Below are positions 28,490 to 38,288 of a DNA stretch of 64,000 nt, in pieces. The position numbers were made by a program, and so were the translations under genes. The stretch is from Streptomyces sp. XM4193 (GTDB taxonomy: Bacteria > Actinomycetota > Actinomycetes > Streptomycetales > Streptomycetaceae): NCBI RefSeq assembly GCF_023072595.1, contig NZ_JALLGK010000001.1, positions 248,001-312,000 of the forward strand. Reading direction: 5' to 3'. Numbering within the stretch: the first letter of the stretch is position 1; every line of letters starts with the position of its first letter. The notes below the pieces were generated by a model that saw only the letters and a list, made by a program, of their open reading frames with translations, was not told the DNA's origin and ran no database searches.

Positions 28490-31147
28490 ATGAGCGAGCA
28501 CCGTCGCAAACCGCCGCAGCGCGGTCGTCGTGCCGCGCAGCCGCCGTCCGGCGGCAGGCGGGCGACACCGTCCCAGGGCGGGACACCACCCCCTGGCGGG
28601 CAACCGCCCCGGGGCGCCACCACCAGTTCGTACGGTGCGGCGCCGGAGGGGCGCCCCGCCGGCGGCAGAGCCGAGGCGCGCAGAGCCGCGCAGCGCGGTC
28701 GTCGTCGCGGGGCCGAGAGCGCCGAGAGCGCTTCCGCATCAACTGCCGCGGCCGGTGGGCGCCGTGGCCGCAGGGCCGAGCCGCCGGCCGCTTCCGGTCG
28801 CAAGCGTCTGATCGACTACCCGCGGGCGGGCAAGTCGGGGGTGCGGCGCTGGCTGCCGTCCTGGAAGCAGGTCATGGCCATGTGCGTCGGCTTCGTCGCA
28901 CTGCTGCTCGGTGCCGCGGGCATCGGTTACGCCTGGGTCGACGTCCCCGACGAGACCGAGGCGGCCAAGGCCCAGAACAACGTCTACTACTGGGCGAACG
29001 ACCAGATCCTGGGTCGTGAGGGCGAGACGAACCGGCAGAACGTCGAGATCGGTGAGATCCCGAAGTCGATGCAGAGCGCCGTGATCGCCGCCGAGAACCA
29101 GACGTTCTACGACGACCCGGGCATCGACCCCAAGGGCATCGCCCGCGCCGTGTTCAACATGGCCAGGGGCAAGGAGACCCAGGGCGGTTCGACGATCACC
29201 CAGCAGTTCGTCAAGAACTCCATGCTGAGCCAGGAGCAGACGATCAGCCGCAAGGTGAGCGAGCTGTTCATCTCCATCAAGGCCGGCACCGAGCTGAGCA
29301 AGGACGAGATCCTCCAGGGCTATCTCAACACCAGCTACTACGGTCGCCACGCCTACGGCATCCAGGCCGCGGCCCAGGCGTACTACGGCAAGGACGCGGT
29401 GGACCTGAAGCCGGACGAGTCGGCGCTGCTGACCACCGTGCTCAAGGGCGCCGACCTCTACGACCCGCACGGCGGCGTCGGGCCCAACAGCTCGGCCAAG
29501 GAGAACCGCAAGCGTGCGGTGGCCCGTTGGAAGTGGGTGCTGGACCGTCAGGTCGAGACCGGCGCGATGACCAAGTCCGAGCGGGCGAAGTACACCGAGT
29601 TCCCCGAGCCGCAGCAGCGGCAGGACCAGAGCGGCAAGGTCGGCCAGGTCGGCTACCTCATGGACATCGCCCGCGCCGAGGTGCTCAACAAGACCAACAT
29701 CACCAAGGAGCGCTTCGACCGCGGCGGTTACAAGATCTACACGACCTTCGACAAGAAGAAGGTCGGGCAGCTGGAGAAGTCGGTCAAGCGGGTCCGCAAG
29801 GAGAACCTGGACACCGACAAGCGGGACGTGGACAAGCACGTCCAGTTCGGTGCCGCCTCGGTGGTGCCGGGGGACGGCAGAATCATCGCCGTCTACGGCG
29901 GTGAGGGCTTCGACAAGGGCCACTACGCCAACAACGCCAACACCCTCGGTGTACCGGTCGGTTCGACCTGGAAGCCGTTCGTGCTGGCGGCGGCGATGGA
30001 GAACGGCACCGCCAAGAGTCAGGGCCAGGGGATCTCGCCGGAGAGCAAGTACAACGGCGACAACAAGATCACCATCAAGAACCAGGACGGCTCGGAGTAC
30101 CTCGACAGCAAGAACGAGAAGTTCCGCCAGGTCAACATGAACGACAAGGACTGGGGACCGATCACGCTGCGCAAGGCCATGGAGGTCTCGGCCAACACCC
30201 CCTTCGTCCAGCTCGGCATGGACGCCGGCATGGCGGAGGTCAGAGACACCGCGATGGCCGCCGGCATCAAGAAGGAGAGCACCAACCCGCACCTCAACCC
30301 CTCCTTCGCGCTGGGCACTTCGACCCCGAGCGCGATCCGGATGGCCGACGCGTACGCGACCTTCGCCGCTTCCGGCACCCAGACCGAGCCGTACTCGGTC
30401 ACCCGGGTGGTCAGCGAGAGCGAGGAGCTGGAGGGCTTCGACAAGCCGACCAAGCGCAGCGCCATCGACTCCAACGTCGCGGACACCGTCACCGACGTGC
30501 TCAAGGACGTCATCGAGGGCGAGGAGGGCTCGGGCAAGGCGGCCAGGGCGCTGGGCCGGCCGGCCGCCGGCAAGACCGGCACCACCGACCGCAACGAGTC
30601 GGCCTGGTGGGTCGGTTACACGCCGCAGCTCTCCACCTCCGTCGCGATGTTCCGCTCCGATCCCAAGGACGGCACCCCGCTCTCCATGCGCGGCGTCGGC
30701 GGCTTCGAGGCGATCAACGGTGGTGCCCTGCCCACCGAGGTGTGGACGGAGTACATGACGGCGGCGCTCAAGGGCAAGGAGGCGGAGGAGTTCCCGCAAC
30801 CGACCCCGATCGACAACGTCGAGGACAGCGAAGGCGTACCGTCCCCGAGCCCGACGCCCGATCCGACCCCGGACCCGACGCCCGACCCGACCGAGTCGGA
30901 GCCGGAGCCCTCGGACGATCCGAGCGAACCGAGCAACAGTCCGTCGCCCAGCGACCCCTCGACTCCCTGTCTGCCCTGGGACCCGGACTGCGACGAGGAG
31001 GACGCCGGCGGCACCAACGAGGGGCCGGACGGCGGTCAGGACGGCGGCCAGGACGGCGGTCAGGACGGTGGTGCCGATGTCGGGGCCTCCAACGGCGGCC
31101 AACGCGGCGGCTCGATCTTCGGAGGGTTGCGGGGCCAGGACGACTAG
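28490..31147 (+). CDS. Class A penicillin-binding protein (transglycosylase/transpeptidase)
   Basis: 885 residues. A cytoplasmic basic, Arg/Gly/Pro-rich tail (1-125) and one membrane anchor (about 127-150) precede a GT51 glycosyltransferase domain (catalytic Glu202 in AAENQTF, then GGSTITQQFVKN). The transpeptidase has STWK (catalytic Ser about 491), SAN (about 567) and KTGT (about 694). The end is a PDPT repeat region and a Gly/Gln/Asp-rich tail (GGQDGGQDGG). It polymerises and cross-links peptidoglycan outside the membrane. I chose ATG 28490; GAGGAG is 12 bases upstream. It corresponds to SCO3901 by memory of synteny. Confidence 0.94.
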   Translation: MSEHRRKPPQRGRRAAQPPSGGRRATPSQGGTPPPGGQPPRGATTSSYGAAPEGRPAGGRAEARRAAQRGRRRGAESAESASASTAAAGGRRGRRAEPPAASGRKRLIDYPRAGKSGVRRWLPSWKQVMAMCVGFVALLLGAAGIGYAWVDVPDETEAAKAQNNVYYWANDQILGREGETNRQNVEIGEIPKSMQSAVIAAENQTFYDDPGIDPKGIARAVFNMARGKETQGGSTITQQFVKNSMLSQEQTISRKVSELFISIKAGTELSKDEILQGYLNTSYYGRHAYGIQAAAQAYYGKDAVDLKPDESALLTTVLKGADLYDPHGGVGPNSSAKENRKRAVARWKWVLDRQVETGAMTKSERAKYTEFPEPQQRQDQSGKVGQVGYLMDIARAEVLNKTNITKERFDRGGYKIYTTFDKKKVGQLEKSVKRVRKENLDTDKRDVDKHVQFGAASVVPGDGRIIAVYGGEGFDKGHYANNANTLGVPVGSTWKPFVLAAAMENGTAKSQGQGISPESKYNGDNKITIKNQDGSEYLDSKNEKFRQVNMNDKDWGPITLRKAMEVSANTPFVQLGMDAGMAEVRDTAMAAGIKKESTNPHLNPSFALGTSTPSAIRMADAYATFAASGTQTEPYSVTRVVSESEELEGFDKPTKRSAIDSNVADTVTDVLKDVIEGEEGSGKAARALGRPAAGKTGTTDRNESAWWVGYTPQLSTSVAMFRSDPKDGTPLSMRGVGGFEAINGGALPTEVWTEYMTAALKGKEAEEFPQPTPIDNVEDSEGVPSPSPTPDPTPDPTPDPTESEPEPSDDPSEPSNSPSPSDPSTPCLPWDPDCDEEDAGGTNEGPDGGQDGGQDGGQDGGADVGASNGGQRGGSIFGGLRGQDD

Positions 31148-31200
31148 CCGCGAGTGGCCGCGCGGGGCGGTGTCCCGAGCGGCCCGGAGCGCGACCTGTT

Positions 31201-31253
31201 GACGACGGCGGGCCGGGCGGGTGTGCAGAACACCCGCCCGGCCCGCCGTCGTC
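31201..31253. terminator. Very strong bidirectional terminator
   Basis: Perfect 23-bp stem (31201-31223 with 31231-31253) and a 7-base loop, 53 bp after the PBP stop and before the convergent GNAT gene. The longest perfect hairpin noted in the window. Confidence 0.9.
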
Positions 31254-31412
31254 CCGCTGCGGCCGCTGTAGCTGCCGGCCCGGTCGTCTGCGGCCCCGGC
31301 CTCTGCTGCTCGTTGCCTGCCTGTTGCCCCTCCGCGTCTGCTGACCGGCCCCTGTCCGGCCGCCGGTGCTCCGGTGGGCGGCGGTGCGCTGCTGCGCGAG
31401 AGGCGACGCCTC

Positions 31413-31868
31413 CTAGTCCAGGGGGAGTTTGAAGCCCAGATGGGTTGCCTCGAAGCCGAGTCGCTCGTAGAAACGGTGCGCGTCCACCCGGGCCTTGTCC
31501 GAGGTGAGCTGCACCAGCGAGCATCCGCGCGAACGGGCCTGGTCCACCGCCCAGTTGGTCAGCTCGGTGCCGAGGCCGGACCCGCGCTCGTCGCTGTGCA
31601 CCCGGACGCCCTCGATCAGGGCGCGGGTGAGGCCCTTGCGGGAGAGGCCGGGTACGAAGGTCAGCTGCATGGTGCCGACCACCCGGCCGTCGCGCTCGGC
31701 CACCGCCAGCAGCTGCTGGGGGTCGGCGTCGATCGCCGCGAACGCCGTACGGTACGGGCCGAGTTCGTCCGGGCTCTCGCGGGTGGCGCCCAGCGGATCG
31801 TCGGCGAGCATCGCCACTATGGCCTCGATGTCCTGTTCCGTCGCTCGACGGAAGATGAAGTCGCTCAT
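31413..31868 (-). CDS. GNAT-family N-acetyltransferase
   Basis: 151 residues. Acetyl-CoA pyrophosphate-binding motif is SDERGSGLGTELTNWA (about 92-107), and the end has HRFYERLGFEATHLGF. It closely resembles small GNAT enzymes of unknown substrate. ATG 31868 (MSDFIFRRA). It is convergent with the PBP gene across the strong terminator. Confidence 0.88.
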   Translation of the reverse strand: MSDFIFRRATEQDIEAIVAMLADDPLGATRESPDELGPYRTAFAAIDADPQQLLAVAERDGRVVGTMQLTFVPGLSRKGLTRALIEGVRVHSDERGSGLGTELTNWAVDQARSRGCSLVQLTSDKARVDAHRFYERLGFEATHLGFKLPLD

Positions 31869-32281
31869 GTCCGAAACCCTAGGTCGCCGTCGTCGGCGCG
31901 CTCACGGCAGTAGTGGTGACGGGGAATCGTGCGGACGTTCGCCGTACGTGCGGCTGTCGGGGAGGAGTCGAGGGGACGCTTGCGGCTCTTGCCCGCTTCT
32001 GTCGCTCTTGTGAACTTTCCTCGGGATGTGGTGGGTTACCGTACCGCAGCACGGACTGGCTGATTCCGGCTTCGTGGAGATTTCTTCCTGCGGCACTTGT
32101 GTGCGGTTCTGCTGGCGGTATGGTCGACGACGCATCGTGCCGCGCATTTTGAGAAGAGCAGCCGTCCCTGCCCGGACAAATGCGCAGCACCCCAGCTGAG
32201 AAGAGATTGGGAATTACCGCACACACTTTCGTCACTCCTGTGTGCAGAACCGGTCGCATATGTAAGGGGCGAGGGCAGCGC
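31869..32281. other. Divergent promoter region, GNAT / flavohaemoglobin
   Basis: 413 bp, partly AT-richer than its surroundings (32130-32270). No gene is convincing. I looked for NsrR- or Rex-type sites and saw none; a TATGTA at 32259-32264 could be a -10 element for the haemoglobin gene. Confidence 0.4.
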
Positions 32282-33655
32282 ATGACCACGATGTCGGAGG
32301 ATCACGACATACCGACGCGGGGCAGCAGCGGTGACGAGGGTGGCTGGTTCGCCGCCTCCGCCCGTCCCTCTCCCGCGGGCTCGGGAGCCGCGCGATCCGC
32401 ACCCGCCGCTCAAACGCCGGATTCAGGCCGAACTCGGGAGCGTCCGCTCACCGCCACGCCCGAACCGCACCCCGCCGACGGCGTCGAGGCCGTACCGCTG
32501 CCGCCCGTCGCTGTGCCGAGCGCGGCCGAGATCGACCTGATCCAGCAGACGCTGGCCGAGATCGAACCGGTCGCCGACGCGGTCACCAGCCACTTCTACT
32601 CCCTGCTCTTCCTCCGCAACCCCCAGCTGCGCGACCTCTTCCCGGCCGCCATGGACACCCAACGCGACCGGCTCTTCCGGGCGTTGCTGACCACGGCCCG
32701 CCACGCCGGCAACCCGGCCGTGCTGACCTCCTACCTCTCCGGCCTCGGCCGCGGCCACCGCAAGTACGGCACGAGGGCGGAGTACTACCCGTCGCTCGGC
32801 GAGTGCCTGCTCGGCGCGCTGGAGCGGTTCGCGCACTTCACCTGGTCGCCCGCGGCCGAGACCGCCTGGGTCAAGGCGTACACGCTGATCTCGCAGATCA
32901 TGATCGACGCCGCGGCGGTGGACGAGCAGCGCGCGCCCGCCAGTTGGCAGGCCGAGGTCGTGGCGCACGAGCGGCGGAGGTCGGACACCGCGGTCATCAC
33001 GCTGCGGACCGACCAGCCGTACGCCTTCCGCGCGGGCCAGTACACCAGCGTGGAGACGCCCTGGTGGCCCAGGGTCTGGCGGCACTACTCCTTCGCGGGC
33101 GCACCGCGCTCGGACGGGCTGATCACGCTGCACGTCAAGGCAGTCCCCGCCGGCTGGGTCTCGGGCGCGCTGGTCAACCGGGCGCAGCCGGGCGACGTGG
33201 TGCGGCTGGGCGGGCCCGCGGGCACCATGACCGTCAACCACCACAGCGACAACGGGCTGCTCTGCCTCGGCGGCGGGACCGGCATCGCCCCGATCAAGGC
33301 GATGATCGAGGAAGTCGCCGAGTACGGCAGGCGCCGGCTGTTCGACGTCTTCTACGGCGCGCGCAGCGCCCACGAGCTCTACGACCTGGACACCATGCGG
33401 CAGTTGGAGTCCGAGCACTCCTGGCTCTCCGTGCACCCCGTGGTCGGCGACGGCTGCCCGGTCCGTGCGAGCGTGCTGACCGGCCAGGTGCCGGACGTGA
33501 TCCGCGGTTCGGGGCACTGGAGCGGGCACGACGGCTACGTCTCGGGCCCACCCGGCATGATCCGCAGCGGAATCGACGCCCTGCGCGACGTCGGCATCCC
33601 GCAGGAGCGGATACGGCACGACGCACTCGACGAACTGGCCTTCGCGGGAGATTGA
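32282..33655 (+). CDS. Flavohaemoglobin-like globin/reductase
   Basis: 457 residues. A disordered N-terminus (1-80) leads to a globin domain (80-215: SHFYSLLF with Tyr B10, then LGRGHRKYG with the proximal-His region), followed by an FAD domain (HYSFAG, with RHYS as the flavin motif) and an NAD domain (GGGTGIAPIKAM, then GPPGMIRSG). Such proteins turn nitric oxide into nitrate using O2 and NAD(P)H, or act as flavin-linked globins with other substrates. The canonical C-terminal CFGP-type motif of flavohaemoglobins is absent, so the class is uncertain. It is tightly coupled to the next gene. Confidence 0.85.
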   Translation: MTTMSEDHDIPTRGSSGDEGGWFAASARPSPAGSGAARSAPAAQTPDSGRTRERPLTATPEPHPADGVEAVPLPPVAVPSAAEIDLIQQTLAEIEPVADAVTSHFYSLLFLRNPQLRDLFPAAMDTQRDRLFRALLTTARHAGNPAVLTSYLSGLGRGHRKYGTRAEYYPSLGECLLGALERFAHFTWSPAAETAWVKAYTLISQIMIDAAAVDEQRAPASWQAEVVAHERRRSDTAVITLRTDQPYAFRAGQYTSVETPWWPRVWRHYSFAGAPRSDGLITLHVKAVPAGWVSGALVNRAQPGDVVRLGGPAGTMTVNHHSDNGLLCLGGGTGIAPIKAMIEEVAEYGRRRLFDVFYGARSAHELYDLDTMRQLESEHSWLSVHPVVGDGCPVRASVLTGQVPDVIRGSGHWSGHDGYVSGPPGMIRSGIDALRDVGIPQERIRHDALDELAFAGD

Positions 33656-33658
33656 GAA

Positions 33659-36250
33659 GTGGTAGACGACGTGGCTGACGACCGTCATCCGGAAGACACT
33701 TCGGGGCCGGCCGCCTGGCCGCTCCCGGCGCGGCACCAGGCGTCGGGAGCAGGTACGCCCAGCGATCCGCTGACCGATCCGCTGCCCGACCCGCTCACCG
33801 ATCCGCTGATCGGCCCGTACCCGGGGCCGTACCCGGAGCCGTCCCCGAGGCGGCCGAGCTGGGCGTACGACCCGACGACGGCCGGGGCGCACACGGCGCA
33901 GTCCGGGGCGGGCGGGACCGCCCCCCGAGCGCGCGACGGGGCCGAAACCGTGCGGGAGCCCGTCGAGGAGCCCCGACAGCGGCCGGGCAGCGACGGCGAG
34001 CACGAGGTGCAGCGACGGCTTGGGTCGACCAAGCGGGCGGACCGCTTCTACGACACCCAGATGCTCGACCATCTCAACGCGAACATGCGGGAGTTCGTCG
34101 CCGAGCAGGAGATGTTCTTCCTGGCCACGGCCGACGCGGCCGGCGAATGCGACAACACTTTCCGTGCCGGGCCGCCCGGCTTTCTGCGGGTGCTCGACAA
34201 AAAGACACTCGTGTTCCCCGAGTACCGCGGGAACGGCGTTCACGCGAGCCTCGGAAACATCGAGGAAAACCCGCATCTGGGCATCATTCTGGTCGACTTC
34301 TTCCGCGCCCGGATCGGGCTGCACATCAACGGCAAGGCCCGGGTCGTACCGGACGCCGAACTGCGCGAGCAGCAGCCGGACCTGCCGGTGGAGACCGTCC
34401 CCGGGCGGCGCGCCGAGCTGTGGGTGCAGGTCACCGTGGAAGAGGCGTACATCCACTGCGCCAAGCACATACCGCAGTTGCAGAAGGCACCGAAGGGCAC
34501 CCCGAGGGACTGGGGCACCGACGACTCCGGACGCAAGGGCGGCGACTTCTTCGGTGTGAGCCGCGACCGCACGGCCGCCGCCGCAGCGGAGCAGTCCGAG
34601 CGCGAGTTCGCCGCGGAGCCCGAGCGCGAGTCCGCTCCGGTGTCCGCGGGCGGGCCCGCTGCGGTGTCCGAGCGGGCGCCCGAGTCGGCCGGATCGCGGG
34701 CACCGGTGCCCGCGGCGGCCACCGAGCCCGAACCGGACGCCGCACGAGCCCACGGGACCGAGCCCGAGGCCGAGCCCGCGTACGCCTCCGCGCCCCGGCC
34801 CGCGTCCTCGTCGGAGCCCGCGTCCTCGCTCTGGCCCGCGTCCTCGTCGGAGCCCGCGCACCGTGCCGCGTCCGGGTGCCGGGCCGCGCATCGGCCCGAG
34901 GCCGACACCGGGCGGGCGGAGGAAGCCGGTTCGAACGCATGGGCCGCCGCTCCGTCGTCGGCCGCCTCCGGCCCGTCGGCCTCGAACCCGCCGGCGCCCG
35001 GCTTCCCGCCGGCGCCCGTGTCCCGTCCGGTGCGCGCGTTCCCCTCGGCGCCGTCCTCCGCCGTCCCGCCGGCGCCGCCGTTCGCGGGCGGATGGCCGGA
35101 CGACCGCGGCGGGAGCCCGGCCGGCTCGTTCGGCGAGAACGCCGCACGCGTACGGCGCCGCGAGTGGACCGGCGCCACCGGGACGCCCCGCGTTCCCCCG
35201 CCGCCGGCCGAGCAGCCCGCCGCCGGACGGAGCGCCGACGCCGACACCTCGCCGAACTCCCGTACCCGCACCGGGTCGACCGACGGTCGGTACGGCGGCG
35301 AGCAGCCCGGGCGGTCCGAGCAGCCCGGGCGGTCCGGGCGGTCCGCGGAGGCGGCGGCTCCGCCGGTGCCGCCGCGGGCTCCGCTCGCGCCGCCGATGCC
35401 CGCCGCCGCACCCCCGTCCGTTCGGGAGCAGCAGTCGCCTCCGGCCGAACCCCCGTCGTACGCGGGGAAGTTGCCGCCGGCCGAGCCCTCCGCGCCCTCG
35501 CGTCGGCCGGCGTCCGCCGAAGCGGCGGAACCGCTTGCCGGGTCCGGGCCGCGGTCCGGACCGCACGAGCCGCCGAGCGCGGCTCGTGAGCACCGGGCGC
35601 CGGACCGCCCGTGGGAGCACGAGACGCCGAACTCACAGCGTGAGCACCGGCCGTCGAACGGTCCGGGGTCCGGTCGGACGTCCGGCGGCGGACTCGGGGA
35701 CCTCCGGGTCCGGGGTCCGCAGGAGCCGCCCGCCGGCCTGCCCGCGCTTCCCCCGCTGCCGCTGCCCACCGGCGGCGACCGGCCCTTCGGCCGCGAGGAA
35801 CCGGCCGGGGACGAACCGCAGCCGCACTCCGGTCCGTCGGCCCTGCCGGTGCCGAGGGAGCAGCACGCTCCCGCCCCGGTGCCTTCCGTGTGGCAGGACC
35901 ACACCGCCTGGCAGGCGCCCTCGGACCGGCCTGCCCTGCCCGTCCGGTCGGCCGGGCAGGAGCTGCCCGCGCCCTCCCGCTCGTCGGAGGCGCTGCCCGC
36001 GCTGCCCGGCCGTCGGGAGCGGGCGGCGCACGTCGACGAGTCGGCCGCCGTCGCCCGCAACCGCGAACTGATGCCGCCGCAGCCGGTGTTGGACTGGCGG
36101 GAGGAGGCACAGCGGGTGCTCGCCGAGGCCGAGGCCCGCGGGCCGGGGACCGTGCGCGACGCGCAGCAGCCGGACCCGGTCGACGGAGGCGGCGAGGAGC
36201 TGAGCGCCGACGCCGAGTTCGAGGGCTGGTTCGCCCGCACCGACTGCTAG
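33659..36250 (+). CDS. PNPOx-fold flavin protein with a very long disordered tail
   Basis: 863 residues from GTG 33659, four bases after the globin stop, with GGGAG overlapping that stop. Residues 1-120 are disordered and include a DPLTDPL repeat. Residues about 125-275 are a pyridoxamine-5'-phosphate-oxidase-like fold (MREFVAEQEMFFLATADAAGE, FRAGPPGFLRVL, HLGIILVDFFR) that binds FMN or F420 in related proteins. About 530 Ala/Pro/Glu/Ser/Arg-rich residues follow, then a more ordered end (LDWREEAQRVLAEAEARG ... EFEGWFART). Translational coupling suggests joint function with the globin, probably redox or NO/O2 chemistry. Confidence 0.8.
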   Translation: MVDDVADDRHPEDTSGPAAWPLPARHQASGAGTPSDPLTDPLPDPLTDPLIGPYPGPYPEPSPRRPSWAYDPTTAGAHTAQSGAGGTAPRARDGAETVREPVEEPRQRPGSDGEHEVQRRLGSTKRADRFYDTQMLDHLNANMREFVAEQEMFFLATADAAGECDNTFRAGPPGFLRVLDKKTLVFPEYRGNGVHASLGNIEENPHLGIILVDFFRARIGLHINGKARVVPDAELREQQPDLPVETVPGRRAELWVQVTVEEAYIHCAKHIPQLQKAPKGTPRDWGTDDSGRKGGDFFGVSRDRTAAAAAEQSEREFAAEPERESAPVSAGGPAAVSERAPESAGSRAPVPAAATEPEPDAARAHGTEPEAEPAYASAPRPASSSEPASSLWPASSSEPAHRAASGCRAAHRPEADTGRAEEAGSNAWAAAPSSAASGPSASNPPAPGFPPAPVSRPVRAFPSAPSSAVPPAPPFAGGWPDDRGGSPAGSFGENAARVRRREWTGATGTPRVPPPPAEQPAAGRSADADTSPNSRTRTGSTDGRYGGEQPGRSEQPGRSGRSAEAAAPPVPPRAPLAPPMPAAAPPSVREQQSPPAEPPSYAGKLPPAEPSAPSRRPASAEAAEPLAGSGPRSGPHEPPSAAREHRAPDRPWEHETPNSQREHRPSNGPGSGRTSGGGLGDLRVRGPQEPPAGLPALPPLPLPTGGDRPFGREEPAGDEPQPHSGPSALPVPREQHAPAPVPSVWQDHTAWQAPSDRPALPVRSAGQELPAPSRSSEALPALPGRRERAAHVDESAAVARNRELMPPQPVLDWREEAQRVLAEAEARGPGTVRDAQQPDPVDGGGEELSADAEFEGWFARTDC

Positions 36251-36387
36251 GACGACTGCCAACCGCCCGGCCCGCCGGGCTCGTTCACGCCCCTCGGCAC
36301 GCGGCACCGGTACGAAGCCCGGCACGAAGCCCGAACCACTGCCGCCGCCCGGCTCCGGTCCTGCCGCCCGGCGCCGGGCGCCGTCGC

Positions 36388-36900
36388 TCAGCCGAGGTCG
36401 TCGGCGAACAGGGCGCGTACGCCCTCGATGTTGCGGCGCAGATGCGCGCTGAGCGTCGGGGGCACGACGTCGACCGAGGCGATGCCCTCGCGGGTGAACG
36501 GGATGCGGACGATCTCGTAGGCGCCGCGCGGTTCGTCGACCTCGGGGCCGTGGCGCCGCGAGGTGTCCATCGACTCCAGTCGGCACACGAAGAAGTGCTG
36601 CACCTTCACGGCGTCGGCCGGCAGCGGTCGGCCGTCGGCCGGTTCTCCGTCGTCGGCGAGCGAGTAGGGCACGGTGTCGACGAAGGCCGGCACCACGTCG
36701 ACGACCTTGGCGCCGAGCTCCTCGTCCACCTCGCGGTGCAGCGCGGCGACCACGCTCTCGTCGCCGGGCTCCACGCCGCCGCCCGGAGTGATCCAGTACG
36801 GCGGTCGGTCGGGCTTGGTGCGCTTGATCAGCAGGAGCTCGTCGCCGTCGAGCAGGATCGCGCGAGCAGTGCGTTTGACCACGGGACGTTCAGCCGCCAT
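36388..36900 (-). CDS. Nudix hydrolase
   Basis: 170 residues. Nudix box GGGVEPGDESVVAALHREVDEELG (about 40-63) has the GX5EX7REUXEEXGU pattern with all acidic residues present. It hydrolyses a nucleoside diphosphate linked to another moiety; substrate unknown. ATG 36900 (MAAERPV) with a weak AGG upstream. It stands alone and convergent to the PNPOx gene. Confidence 0.88.
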   Translation of the reverse strand: MAAERPVVKRTARAILLDGDELLLIKRTKPDRPPYWITPGGGVEPGDESVVAALHREVDEELGAKVVDVVPAFVDTVPYSLADDGEPADGRPLPADAVKVQHFFVCRLESMDTSRRHGPEVDEPRGAYEIVRIPFTREGIASVDVVPPTLSAHLRRNIEGVRALFADDLG

Positions 36901-37091
36901 GCCTGGAAATCTGCCGCGCCCCGGCGGTGTCGAAACCTTTCTGCCGCCCGAACCCGGCCCCGAGCGTTCGCAACCGCACCCCGCCGGCGCGCCCGCCACC
37001 CGTACGACCCGCCTCCGACGACCCGCCACGATCCCGCCGACGCCCTTCCGGGCTCCGGCTCCCGGGCCCCAGGCCCGGCTCCCGCTTGCGC

Positions 37092-38288
37092 TCAGCCCTC
37101 CCGGGCGCGGTCCCTGGCCTGCCGCAGGTCGGCGATCAGATCGGCCGCGTCCTCCACACCCGCCGAGAGCCGGACGAACCCCTCGGGCACGTCGTCGCCG
37201 CCCCAGCGTCCGCGCCGCTCGGCGGTGGTGCGCACACCGCCGAAGCTGGTGGCGTTCTCCACGATGCGCGCCGCGCCCAACAGCCGTTCCGCGAAGCCGA
37301 GATCGGGGAGGGTGAAGGAGACCACGCAGCCGTAGCGCCGCATCTGCCGTGCCGCCACCTCGTGCGAGGGGTCCTCGGGCAGTCCGGGGTAGCGCACGGC
37401 GCTCACCTCCGGCCAGTCGCGGAGCTCCCGCGCGAGGGCGAGGGCGTTCTCCTGCTGTCTGGCGACCCTCAGGTGCAGCGTCGCCAGGCTGCGGTGCGCA
37501 AGCCACGTCTCCACGGGGCCGGGCACGGCTCCGACGAGCTTCCGCCAGCGTCGCACCGGCGCGGCCAACTCCTCGCCCCGGCAGGCGACATAGCCCAGAA
37601 GCACGTCCCCGTGCCCGTTGAGCGCCTTGGTGCCGCTGGCCACCGAGTAGTCGGCGCCCAGCTCCAGCGGTCGCTGGCCGAGCGGGGTGGCCAGGGTGTT
37701 GTCCACCGCGACGAGCGCGCCCGCGCGGTGGGCCGCCTCGACGACCTCCCGCAGATCGCACACGTCCAGACCGGGGTTGGACGGGGTCTCCAGCCACACC
37801 AGGGCGGCGCCCTCGACGGCCGCGAGCAGTTCGGGGCCGTGCGTCGGCACCCGCCGTACGTGGGCGCCCTGTGCGGTCAGCTGCTCGCCGAGCGGGCCGA
37901 GCAGGTTGTACCCGTCGTCCGGCAGCACCGCGGTGTCCCCGGGGCGCACCCGGGAGAGCAGCACCGCGGAGATCGCCGCCATCCCGGAGGAGAAGGCGAA
38001 CACCTCGACGTCCTGCCCGGGGGCCTCCAGCTCGCCGATCGCGCGTTCCAGCGCGGTCCAGGTCGGATTGCCGTCGCGCCCGTACGTGTAGGGAGCGTCG
38101 GCGGGGTCGCCGGGCAGATGGAAGTGGGAGGTCAGCACGGGGCCCGGCACAGGTGGGGCGTACGGCTCGCTCTCCGGCAGCCCGGCGTGCACGGCGCGGG
38201 TGCCCTCGCCGGTGGGCTGCTCCTCGAAGGCCGTGGGTCGAGGGGTTCCTGTTGCCGGCTGCGGGGCGTCCTCGGCGGGTCCGCTCAT
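37092..38288 (-). CDS. Cystathionine gamma-synthase/lyase-family PLP enzyme
   Basis: 398 residues. Cys/Met-metabolism fold: YTYGRDGNPTWTALERAI, the cofactor-binding SSGMAAISAVL, LETPSNPGLDVCD, VDNTLATPLGQRPLELGADYSVASGTKALNGHGD with Lys in SGTKALNGH as the PLP lysine. It transforms cystathionine or a related sulfur amino acid. Its start overlaps the ptpA stop by four bases (ATGA), with GGAGG upstream, so they are translationally coupled. Confidence 0.88.
   Translation of the reverse strand: MSGPAEDAPQPATGTPRPTAFEEQPTGEGTRAVHAGLPESEPYAPPVPGPVLTSHFHLPGDPADAPYTYGRDGNPTWTALERAIGELEAPGQDVEVFAFSSGMAAISAVLLSRVRPGDTAVLPDDGYNLLGPLGEQLTAQGAHVRRVPTHGPELLAAVEGAALVWLETPSNPGLDVCDLREVVEAAHRAGALVAVDNTLATPLGQRPLELGADYSVASGTKALNGHGDVLLGYVACRGEELAAPVRRWRKLVGAVPGPVETWLAHRSLATLHLRVARQQENALALARELRDWPEVSAVRYPGLPEDPSHEVAARQMRRYGCVVSFTLPDLGFAERLLGAARIVENATSFGGVRTTAERRGRWGGDDVPEGFVRLSAGVEDAADLIADLRQARDRAREG

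Noticed and set aside
28739..31102. 787-codon frame antisense to the PBP
   Set aside because: Shadow of the PBP gene; the PBP motifs are intact in the plus frame.
32423..35620. 1065-codon frame antisense to the globin/PNPOx genes
   Set aside because: Repetitive Arg/Gly-rich translation caused by the low-complexity tail; no start signal.
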